Source of the DNA: Aequoribacter sp003520285
GTDB taxonomy: Bacteria; Pseudomonadota; Gammaproteobacteria; Pseudomonadales; Halieaceae
DNA: 18,463 bases
Reading direction: 5' to 3'
Assembly (NCBI GenBank): GCA_963966765.1
Contig: CAXAAR010000041.1
Location: forward strand, 1 to 18,463
Positions 1 through 6,417 of the stretch are shown piece after piece; the stretch's first letter is position 1; the number at the start of each line of letters is the position of its first letter. Made by a program: the position numbers and the translations under genes. Below the pieces are notes generated by a model. It had not been told where the DNA came from, made no database searches, and was given only the letters and a program-made list of their open reading frames with translations.

Positions 1-155
1 TAGGGGTTGCCTTTAATAGCACCTTCGTTGCACTGGTGCTGAGTATCATCATTATGTTTTGTTTGCATCAGTTGCAGCAGTCTCAGGAGCGACTGGTGCT
101 TGAGTGCCAGCGCTACACCGATAAGAACCTGCTTCGATTTTTAGTGACCCCCTAG
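1..155 (+). CDS. MotA/TolQ/ExbB-family proton-channel protein, C-terminal end (5' partial)
   Basis: The reading frame beginning at base 3 is open from the window edge to the TAG at 153-155, about 50 residues. It starts GVAFNSTFVALVLSIIIMF, a hydrophobic helix opening with small and polar residues as in the last channel-lining helix of TolQ/ExbB/MotA proteins. A charged cytoplasmic tail follows (QQSQERLVLECQRY) and ends LLRFLVTP. In known members a pentamer of this subunit surrounds a dimer of the B subunit (ExbD/TolR/MotB) and passes protons or sodium ions to do mechanical work at the inner membrane. The next gene starts only 2 bases after the stop, so this is the upstream member of the operon that also encodes two ExbD-like proteins. 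The family assignment rests on a short fragment and the context; the rest of the gene lies outside the window. Confidence 0.72.
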   Translation, partial: GVAFNSTFVALVLSIIIMFCLHQLQQSQERLVLECQRYTDKNLLRFLVTP

Positions 156-157
156 TT

Positions 158-1372
158 ATGACGCCCTATATCCTTGATTTAATTGATAGCAACATCAGTT
201 TTTTTAATCCTGACCAGCACAGCTGTGAGCCTGGCATGGCGCTGTGGGATGGCTCGCGTTACGTATTTGGGGACCAAATCTGGCTCAATTATAAGCTCAA
301 GCCTCAGCAGATAGCCCATCGCTACTGGCTGCAACCCAGCCTTGAATCACTCGCCTCATGGCAAGGAGATGCGCGTCATAGCGCCGATCTTATCCATGCC
401 CAGCTGGCCGCGCTCGCTGGTGAAGATGAAGTGTCATCAGTGATCGCCGTGCCCGGACATTACAGTGATGACCAGTTGAGTCTCATGCTCGGCATCTTAA
501 ATGCCACGCCCATTCAGGCGCTCTGCTTACTGCATCGAAGTGTGGCGTTGGGACACCCGTATGCTCAATCAAATCGCACCCTACACATTGAACTGCAACT
601 GCATCAATTGCTCGTGACCGAGCTTCATGTGGTCGATCAAGAGATTCTGGTGAAGCGAAGTACAGCTGTTTCTGGCCAGGGCCTGCTCGCCTTGCAAGAT
701 CGTTTGCTTCAGCTGATCAATACCCAGTTTATCGAGCAGACACGGTTCGATGCTCTGCGATCCGGATGCGATGAGCAAGCGCTGAGTGATCAAATTGCAG
801 CGACGCCTCTGGGCGAAACCCAGACGCTGCACTTTCAATGCCAAGGGCACAAAATCACCCTGAGCGCCGATCAATTGAAGCCCGCCTACCAACCACTGCT
901 CGATGCACTTGAGCGCTTCAGCCCAAGCAGTGCACACTGCCTAATCGAGGACTGGGGACGCGGCCTTGCACTTTCTTGCCCTGATAGCTGGACCGTAACA
1001 CCCGTCCCTAAGAACGCGCTCGTCGATCACTACGATGCTCTGCTATCGCTCACACAGGGTGCCGATGCCTACACACTGATCGATTCACTGCCGTTCAGCC
1101 GCGGGCTCGCTGCTCAAGCCGAGAACAGCAACGCTGAGCGCATCACTCAGGCATTTGGATTAATCGACTATCGGGCCGTCCCCCTAAAGCAGTGGCTGAC
1201 GCGACATGCACCGAGTGCCAGCTTGAATCAGTGGCGACTCACAGTCAGTTCTGCGACACCTGAGCTCATCACTATTAACGGTAAGCTGGTCAGCAAGGAG
1301 CAAAAGATCCGTCCAGGCGACCGAATCAACGTCAATGGCGCCGTAATGACCCTGATCGAGGTAGACGAGTAA
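158..1372 (+). CDS. Cytoplasmic protein resembling a degenerate Hsp70/actin-fold ATPase
   Basis: A 404-residue protein without signal peptide or membrane segment. Several stretches recall the Hsp70 nucleotide-binding domain. The N-terminal YILDLIDSNISFF sits where phosphate loop 1 (DLGTTxS) is expected. AVPGHYSDDQ (97-106), then ALCLLHRSVALG, matches the 'VPA.F.D.QR ... NEPTAAAL' pattern. A later segment, TAVSGQGLLALQDRLLQLIN, resembles the region around the second phosphate loop. The glycine-rich catalytic loops are missing, so nucleotide hydrolysis is doubtful. The C-terminal 45 residues form a beta-rich piece containing INGKLVSKEQKIRPGDRINV, like an S4 or FHA-type ending. The start is 2 bases after the channel gene's stop and the stop is 4 bases before the first vWA gene, so translation is probably coupled. 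I infer a cytoplasmic regulator or scaffold of the membrane motor. The Hsp70 resemblance is by eye and could be wrong. Confidence 0.6.
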   Translation: MTPYILDLIDSNISFFNPDQHSCEPGMALWDGSRYVFGDQIWLNYKLKPQQIAHRYWLQPSLESLASWQGDARHSADLIHAQLAALAGEDEVSSVIAVPGHYSDDQLSLMLGILNATPIQALCLLHRSVALGHPYAQSNRTLHIELQLHQLLVTELHVVDQEILVKRSTAVSGQGLLALQDRLLQLINTQFIEQTRFDALRSGCDEQALSDQIAATPLGETQTLHFQCQGHKITLSADQLKPAYQPLLDALERFSPSSAHCLIEDWGRGLALSCPDSWTVTPVPKNALVDHYDALLSLTQGADAYTLIDSLPFSRGLAAQAENSNAERITQAFGLIDYRAVPLKQWLTRHAPSASLNQWRLTVSSATPELITINGKLVSKEQKIRPGDRINVNGAVMTLIEVDE

Positions 1373-1376
1373 GCTT

Positions 1377-2468
1377 ATGGCAAGGGCAAAACGCCGATTC
1401 ACCACCTTCAATTTAAGCTTTTTGGATATTATGTCGTGTGGCTTCGGTGCTATTGTTCTGGTTTTCTTGATTATCGATCACTCGCTGCAAGTTGAGGCCG
1501 ATGCCATCAACAGTCAGCTAATGTCCGAGGTCAGCCTGCTGGAACAAGATATTCGTGACGGTGAAGCCGATCTGGTGGCAGCCAAGAACACCGTCGCCAC
1601 ACTCGACCTCGAGATTGTCGAGGCTCAGGGACAGGCCGCTCGGGTGCAGGAAGAAGTGAACCGTATCGAGACGCTGCTGGACACCCTCAACAACGATGAG
1701 CTTGATCAGAACTCCGTGGTCGCGAGTCTCACTGCCGAACTGAAACAGCTTGAAGCAGAGATCCAACGCCTACAAGCGCTAGCCGATGCCAATGCTGGTC
1801 GCAGCGCCCGCGACTTCAGTGGAGAGGGCAATAGGCAGTATCTCACCGGTCTCAACCTGGGTGGACAACGCATTGTCATCCTGCTCGACACCTCTGCCAG
1901 CATGCTCGATGATCGGATTGTGAATATTATCCAATTGCGCAATCGATCACCCGAATTACAGGCACAATCTCGTAAGTGGCGTCGCAGTGTCAATACGGTT
2001 CGTTGGTTACTGGCACAGCTACCGCCATCAGCGCAGTATCAGGTCATCACCTTCAATACCGCCGCTTCAAGCGCTCTACCAGATACACAAGGTCAATGGC
2101 TTGATGTGGCCAATCAAGCTGAACTAGATCGCGTAGCCGATACGATTTCGGGACTTCTTCCAAGTGGTGGCAGCAGCTTGCACGCAGCTTTTCGGGCACT
2201 CGCTCAGCTCTCCCCGCAAACCGATAATATCTTTTTGATTACCGATGGCCTTCCCACTCAGGGCGATAAACAAGCCACCAACCCTCGCATATCGGGACGT
2301 GATCGCGAAGCTTTATTTCAGAGCGCGATTGGGCTCTTGCCCCGCAACGTCCCAGTCAATACCATTTTAGCGCCCATGGAAGGGGATCCAATGGCACCCG
2401 CTTACTTCTGGCAATTGGCGCAATCTACCCGAGGCTCTTTCATTAGCCCCTCGAAGGACTGGCCATAA
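1377..2468 (+). CDS. ExbD-like membrane protein with coiled coil and periplasmic vWA domain (first copy)
   Basis: 363 residues. A basic N-terminus (RAKRR) precedes one membrane helix, about 13-33, with Asp17 in FLDIMSCGFGA; this matches the ion-binding Asp at the start of the ExbD/TolR helix. Residues about 36-140 are Glu/Gln/Leu-rich heptads, predicted coiled coil. From about 163 there is a vWA domain with DTSAS at 171-175 (DxSxS of the metal-ion-dependent adhesion site, MIDAS), a GGSS segment that could hold the MIDAS Thr/Ser, and LITDG with Asp290. Topology should be N-in with the vWA domain in the periplasm, as for ExbD. The gene lies 4 bases after the Hsp70-like gene and its TAA overlaps the next ATG by one base (TAATG). 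vWA domains usually bind protein ligands through a divalent metal. I infer that the B subunit transmits motor movement to a periplasmic partner. Confidence 0.78.
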   Translation: MARAKRRFTTFNLSFLDIMSCGFGAIVLVFLIIDHSLQVEADAINSQLMSEVSLLEQDIRDGEADLVAAKNTVATLDLEIVEAQGQAARVQEEVNRIETLLDTLNNDELDQNSVVASLTAELKQLEAEIQRLQALADANAGRSARDFSGEGNRQYLTGLNLGGQRIVILLDTSASMLDDRIVNIIQLRNRSPELQAQSRKWRRSVNTVRWLLAQLPPSAQYQVITFNTAASSALPDTQGQWLDVANQAELDRVADTISGLLPSGGSSLHAAFRALAQLSPQTDNIFLITDGLPTQGDKQATNPRISGRDREALFQSAIGLLPRNVPVNTILAPMEGDPMAPAYFWQLAQSTRGSFISPSKDWP

Positions 2469-3466
2469 TGTCGCGATCAAGACGAGAGACCGAACCCTTT
2501 TCGCTGTCATTCCTCGATGTCATCTGTTGCGGATTTGGTGCGGTTATCTTGCTGCTCATGATCACCAAAACCGTTCAGCCGCAGATCATTGAGCAATCCA
2601 CCATTAACTTGGACGGACGCATCGCCGCTTTGCAAGCCGAGCTGTTTGAGCTTAGAGGTGAAACCGCTATCTTTAATCGAGAGCTCAATGCCAAGCAGGA
2701 GCAGCTGTCCGAGCTGACTCGCAAACTGGCGATTGCGCGTGGCACTCTGTCCCAGCTGCAGGGTGAGTATGCGGCCGCGCAAACAGACGCCAGCAGCGAT
2801 GAAATCATCATCGAGACCCTCGCCAGTGCCAAACAAGACTTGAGCGAGGAGATGGAGCGCTTACTCGGATTACAATATCAATCTAAGAATAATTTGATCG
2901 CCGGTATCCCAGTCGATAGCGAATACATTATTTTTGTGATCGACACCTCGGGCTCAATGTTCTCGTATGCCTGGCCCAGAATGCTGCAAGAAATGGAAGC
3001 AACTCTCAGTATTTACCCAGAAGTGAAAGGCATTCAGGTAATGAATGACATGGGAAACTATTTATTTTCAAGATATCGCGGGCAGTGGATTCCGGACACA
3101 CCCGGACGCCGGAGAATTATTCTTAACAATCTCCGCACTTGGAACCCTTTCAGTAATTCGAGCCCAGTCGAGGGACTCACTCAATCGATCCGAACCTTTT
3201 ATGATCCGCAGAAAAAAATTAGCGTATACGTATTAGGTGATGAGTTTTCTGGTGACTCGATCGCGTCTGTAGTGGCTACGATTGACCGCATTAACGAGGA
3301 GACAGACGATGGCGTGCGCAAAGTGCGAATTCACGCAATCGGCTTTCCTGTACAATTTTCACCAGACGCCTACACTAGTCAAACAGGGATACGTTTCGCG
3401 ACCTTAATGCGGGAGCTGACCTTCCGCAACGGAGGCACTTTTGTTGGACTTAACGACTACCGTTAG
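2468..3466 (+). CDS. ExbD-like membrane protein with coiled coil and periplasmic vWA domain (second copy)
   Basis: 332 residues with the same architecture as the preceding gene. A charged N-terminus precedes a helix (about 13-33) with Asp17 in FLDVICCGFGA, at exactly the same residue number as in the first copy. A heptad-rich coiled coil covers about 50-140. The vWA domain begins near 152, with DTSGS at 159-163 and a second acidic MIDAS candidate, Asp258, in LGDEFSG. Outside the membrane helix and MIDAS the two copies differ clearly: this one has an aromatic and Arg-rich middle (NDMGNYLFSRYRGQW) and lacks the ITDG motif. They therefore look like old paralogues, not a recent duplication. The one-base stop/start overlap suggests equal synthesis. 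B subunits act as dimers in ExbBD and MotAB, so a heterodimer of the two vWA proteins is plausible but inferred. Confidence 0.78.
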   Translation: MSRSRRETEPFSLSFLDVICCGFGAVILLLMITKTVQPQIIEQSTINLDGRIAALQAELFELRGETAIFNRELNAKQEQLSELTRKLAIARGTLSQLQGEYAAAQTDASSDEIIIETLASAKQDLSEEMERLLGLQYQSKNNLIAGIPVDSEYIIFVIDTSGSMFSYAWPRMLQEMEATLSIYPEVKGIQVMNDMGNYLFSRYRGQWIPDTPGRRRIILNNLRTWNPFSNSSPVEGLTQSIRTFYDPQKKISVYVLGDEFSGDSIASVVATIDRINEETDDGVRKVRIHAIGFPVQFSPDAYTSQTGIRFATLMRELTFRNGGTFVGLNDYR

Positions 3467-3482
3467 AACGCCACAATGCGCT

Positions 3483-4115
3483 ATGAGAGTGCTCTTTGTG
3501 AGCATTTTCCTGACAGGATGTGGGGCTCAACAGGTCATCGTGAGCAGTCAATTTCCGCAGCCAGTGGTCGACCCTCTACCTCTGACAGTGGGAGTTCACT
3601 TTAGTGACGAGTTCAAATCTCACACCTTTGTTGATGATCCCGAAAGTAAAACTGAGCGCAGTTGGATTGTCGACACTGGCCTTGCGCAGGTAAACCTCTG
3701 GCAAACTGTGCTGGGATCCTTATTCGAGGGTATCGTATACCTTGATGCCCCACCCAGCGCGGAGGCCCCCGCAAGTCAAGTAGACGGCGTGATCACACCG
3801 GTCATTGCAGATCTACAGTATGCCATTCCGACGCAAACCAACACCTCGATCTATGAAATATGGCTGCGTTACGATATCAATTTATCCACCGCACAGGGTG
3901 AATCGGTGGCTCAGTGGTCTATGACCGGCTACGGCAAAACGCCCGAAGCATTCATGCTCGGTGCACAAGATGCAGTCGAAGCGGCAGCCATCGTGGCACT
4001 GCGGGACGCGGGCGCCAACTTCATTGTCAATTTTGGGCAACAACCCGAGGTGAAAGGATTCCTCGAGCAGCACGTCAAGACCGTAAACAATGAGTCGACC
4101 CGTGATGAAAACTAG
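3483..4115 (+). CDS. Predicted outer-membrane lipoprotein of unknown function
   Basis: About 210 residues from the ATG at 3483. An in-frame TTG at 3441 would lengthen it but bury the signal peptide and overlap the vWA gene. The N-terminus MRVLFVSIFLTGC is a short lipoprotein signal with lipobox LTGC (Cys13), and no Asp follows at +2, which by the Lol rule favours the outer membrane. The mature part is soluble and beta-rich, with LTVGVHFSDEFKSH near its start, then a TGLAQVNLWQTVL segment and a repeat-poor C-terminus. The layout recalls small YajG-like lipoproteins, but I cannot name a family. It starts 17 bases after the vWA stop and its end overlaps the next gene if that gene starts at 4090. 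It probably belongs to the envelope machine, as an outer-membrane anchor or vWA ligand. Confidence 0.68.
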   Translation: MRVLFVSIFLTGCGAQQVIVSSQFPQPVVDPLPLTVGVHFSDEFKSHTFVDDPESKTERSWIVDTGLAQVNLWQTVLGSLFEGIVYLDAPPSAEAPASQVDGVITPVIADLQYAIPTQTNTSIYEIWLRYDINLSTAQGESVAQWSMTGYGKTPEAFMLGAQDAVEAAAIVALRDAGANFIVNFGQQPEVKGFLEQHVKTVNNESTRDEN

Positions 4116-4773
4116 ATTCCTGTCACTGCTGATAACCGTTTGGCTCGCTGCAGGGCTGCAAGGTTGCGTTACCGCAAGTATCGACGAAATGACCTATAAC
4201 GTGCCCGAGCTCGGCATCGGCGCTTCATCGGTCGTCATACTGGGACGTCGCCATTCGAGTAACTACGATACTGAGCGCGATTTTGTGGCGTGTGTCCGCA
4301 ACCATATTCAGCAAGCAGATCAAACCGTCAATATCATCGAAGAAGAACGCTTCTTAGATCACCTTTACCCGTGGTTTGAGCCCCGAACAGCCCCCATGCA
4401 TCCGGACGCCATCGCCAAGCTACTCGCGCAAGATGCGGTCGCCAGCAAACTGGCGGAGCTTGATACCAAATATATGATCTGGATCGATGGCAGCACCGAG
4501 CGCACCGATTCGGTCGGCTCTATGACCTGCGGCGTCGGGCCTTCTGGCGCTGGATGTTTCGGTTTCGGCACATGGAGTGATACCTCGAACTACGAAGCCG
4601 TAATTTGGGATTTCTCTAATCAAGCCGAGGTCGGCCGAATCAATACCAGTACCCAAGGTCAATCTTATATGCCCGCAATCGTCATTCCGATCCCAATTAT
4701 TGCACCGGTTCAGGGTACCGCATGTGATGGCATCGGTATGCAGCTCCTTCAATTTTTATCGGCAGATTACTGA
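4090..4773 (+). CDS. Predicted outer-membrane lipoprotein with Cys/Gly-rich insert
   Basis: 227 residues if started at 4090. The internal ATG at 4105 (MKTRFLSLLITVWLAAG) gives a more typical lipoprotein signal and cannot be excluded; neither has a clear Shine-Dalgarno sequence. The lipobox is LQGC (Cys26 from the long start), followed by VT, so outer-membrane retention is expected. The mature protein has an alpha/beta front half with a conserved-looking VVILGRRHSS strand. In the middle is MTCGVGPSGAGCFGFGTW, a glycine-rich loop with two cysteines that could form a disulfide. YEAVIWDFSNQAEVGRI then resembles a beta-propeller or TolB-type strand pair, and a proline-rich PAIVIPIPIIAPV precedes the last helix. 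I do not recognise the function. It sits between another lipoprotein and the M48 protease, 5 bases before the latter. Confidence 0.68.
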   Translation: MSRPVMKTRFLSLLITVWLAAGLQGCVTASIDEMTYNVPELGIGASSVVILGRRHSSNYDTERDFVACVRNHIQQADQTVNIIEEERFLDHLYPWFEPRTAPMHPDAIAKLLAQDAVASKLAELDTKYMIWIDGSTERTDSVGSMTCGVGPSGAGCFGFGTWSDTSNYEAVIWDFSNQAEVGRINTSTQGQSYMPAIVIPIPIIAPVQGTACDGIGMQLLQFLSADY

Positions 4774-4778
4774 TCACC

Positions 4779-6206
4779 ATGCACCGTTTATTGTTACTAC
4801 TGTGTGTTGTTATAGGATCGTCGCAGCTCGTGTCATGCGCCGTTAATCCCGCAACTGGTGGTGCCAACGTCGTGCTGGCCACCTCTAGCGCCCTCGACGA
4901 CATCGGTCTTGAGATGTACGAGCAGCTGCGCCAACAAGGCGCATTCTACGATGACCCAGAGGTTCAAGCTTACGTCTCTGGTATTGGTCAGAGCTTGGTC
5001 GCGGTAAGCGATATGCCCGATGCCACGTTCACCTTTACGGTCATCGATAACCCCGCCATTAACGCCTACGCCACACCCGGTGGGTATGTTTATGTCAACC
5101 GCGGCCTGCTCGCCTATCTCGACACAGAAGATGAACTCGCGGGCGTGCTCGCTCACGAAATCGGCCACGTTACCGCAAGACACTCAGCCCGCCAAAAAAC
5201 TGCGCGCACGACCAGTAAAGTGTTATCGGTCACAACGCTCATTCTTACCGGCAGTGGCAGTCTTGCGGGGGCGGCTGACACCTACGGTGCACAGTTAATT
5301 TCTGGTTACGGTCGCGAGATGGAACTTGAAGCTGACAGTTTAGGTGCACGCTACATGCACAAGGCGGGCTACAACACGGATGCACTGCTCGAAGTCATTG
5401 GCGTATTGAAGGATCAAGAGCGCTATCAAAGGAGTAAGGCTGGGCAAACGGGTGAATCGATCGGCAGCTATCACGGTCTTTATTCAACCCACCCCAAAAA
5501 TGATAAGCGCCTGCAGCAAGTCATCCGAACTGCGAGTCAGCTGGAAGAGCCAGAAAAACCTCTGGTGCCACGTAAACCAATCCGCCACTTTTTAAACGGG
5601 TTAGTTTTCGGCGAGAGCATCCAAAGTAAACGGGAAGACAATCGCTTCTACCACAACAAGCTGGGCTTCACCTTCATGCAACCAGAGGGTTGGACGGTGA
5701 GCACAAGTGCCGAGAACATCACGGCTGCTGATCCCTCTGGCGCGATGTCTCTAACTGTCTCTCTGTCGAGAATGCCCGCGGAACAAACACCCGAGGCATG
5801 GCTCAAGTCGCGCGCTATTGGCACTCTGACAGACCCCAAGACCCTAGAACAAGCCGGCCTGACAGGCTACTCGGCCATAGCTACTGCGAACGGTAATCAC
5901 AAACGCTTGGCCGTTATTAACTTCAACGGTCTGGCTTACCAATTCGAGGGCGCTGGAGCCGACTTTAGTAGCAGTGACGCGATCATAATGCCAATCATAG
6001 AAAGTTTTAGACCAATCCACCCGACCGAGAAACAAGTGGGTCAGGGGCGTCGCATCGAGTTCATCCAAGTGCCTCGAGGTGCCAGTATTGCCTCGTTAGC
6101 GGCTGAGTCGAAGCTCCCCGATGCCGAAGATCAGCTGCGGCTCATCAATGGTTTATATCCTGACAATGAGCCCAAAGTGGGTGATTGGATCAAGATCGTT
6201 CGCTAA
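4779..6206 (+). CDS. M48-family zinc metalloprotease lipoprotein with LysM-like C-terminus
   Basis: 475 residues. The N-terminus MHRLLLLLCVVIGSSQLVSC is a lipoprotein signal with lipobox LVSC (Cys20) and Ala-Val after it, so outer-membrane attached on the periplasmic face. The M48 domain follows: INAYATPGGYVYVNRGLL, then HEIGH at 126-130 (zinc ligands His126 and His130, catalytic Glu127), then MELEADSLG, where Glu182 is the third ligand candidate. His238 in STHP sits where BepA has its regulatory histidine. Unlike BepA there is no TPR domain. Residues about 290-415 form a separate domain beginning near FYHNKLGFTFMQPEGW, and the last 50 residues (FIQVPRGASIASLA ... KVGDWIKIV) look LysM-like. 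Members of this family degrade or help assemble outer-membrane proteins. As last gene of the operon it may process a substrate presented by the motor; that role is inferred. Confidence 0.88.
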   Translation: MHRLLLLLCVVIGSSQLVSCAVNPATGGANVVLATSSALDDIGLEMYEQLRQQGAFYDDPEVQAYVSGIGQSLVAVSDMPDATFTFTVIDNPAINAYATPGGYVYVNRGLLAYLDTEDELAGVLAHEIGHVTARHSARQKTARTTSKVLSVTTLILTGSGSLAGAADTYGAQLISGYGREMELEADSLGARYMHKAGYNTDALLEVIGVLKDQERYQRSKAGQTGESIGSYHGLYSTHPKNDKRLQQVIRTASQLEEPEKPLVPRKPIRHFLNGLVFGESIQSKREDNRFYHNKLGFTFMQPEGWTVSTSAENITAADPSGAMSLTVSLSRMPAEQTPEAWLKSRAIGTLTDPKTLEQAGLTGYSAIATANGNHKRLAVINFNGLAYQFEGAGADFSSSDAIIMPIIESFRPIHPTEKQVGQGRRIEFIQVPRGASIASLAAESKLPDAEDQLRLINGLYPDNEPKVGDWIKIVR

Positions 6207-6379
6207 GGTGGCATTACTTGAACTGCCGCAAGGTGCACCTCGCGCCGCACATCCAAAGAAAAGGCACCGCTGATAACAATTGCGTCCGCAAAGTAAGTCA
6301 GAAAAATGGCTGCGAATTACGATGAGTCCCGCTAAGTAGAGCATTTAAAAGGCTTGTCTTCTGTCGTTTCAGAATCCGG

Positions 6380-6388
6380 TGGTACACT
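6380..6388 (+). promoter_or_regulatory. Possible extended -10 promoter for the amidohydrolase pair
   Basis: TGGTACACT has the form of an extended -10 element (TG-N-TACACT) and would place the transcript start about 20 bases before the ATG at 6418. No good -35 hexamer lies at the right distance. The 211-base gap between the M48 gene and the amidohydrolases also supports a separate transcription unit. Confidence 0.28.
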
Positions 6389-6417
6389 CCACTCAACTGT
6401 ATAAAAAAGACTTGAAC

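Noticed and set aside
1..3466. A Zorya-type anti-phage system
   Set aside because: ZorB has a peptidoglycan-binding domain and Zorya carries ZorC/ZorD or ZorE effectors. Here the B subunits carry vWA domains and the neighbours are lipoproteins and a protease, so only the motor principle is shared.
3441..3482. TTG start extending the first lipoprotein
   Set aside because: It would place 14 residues before the lipoprotein signal and overlap the vWA gene; the ATG at 3483 leads directly into a signal with lipobox.
6210..6275. Short open frame after the M48 gene (about 21 codons)
   Set aside because: No ribosome-binding site, no recognisable sequence, and length expected by chance.
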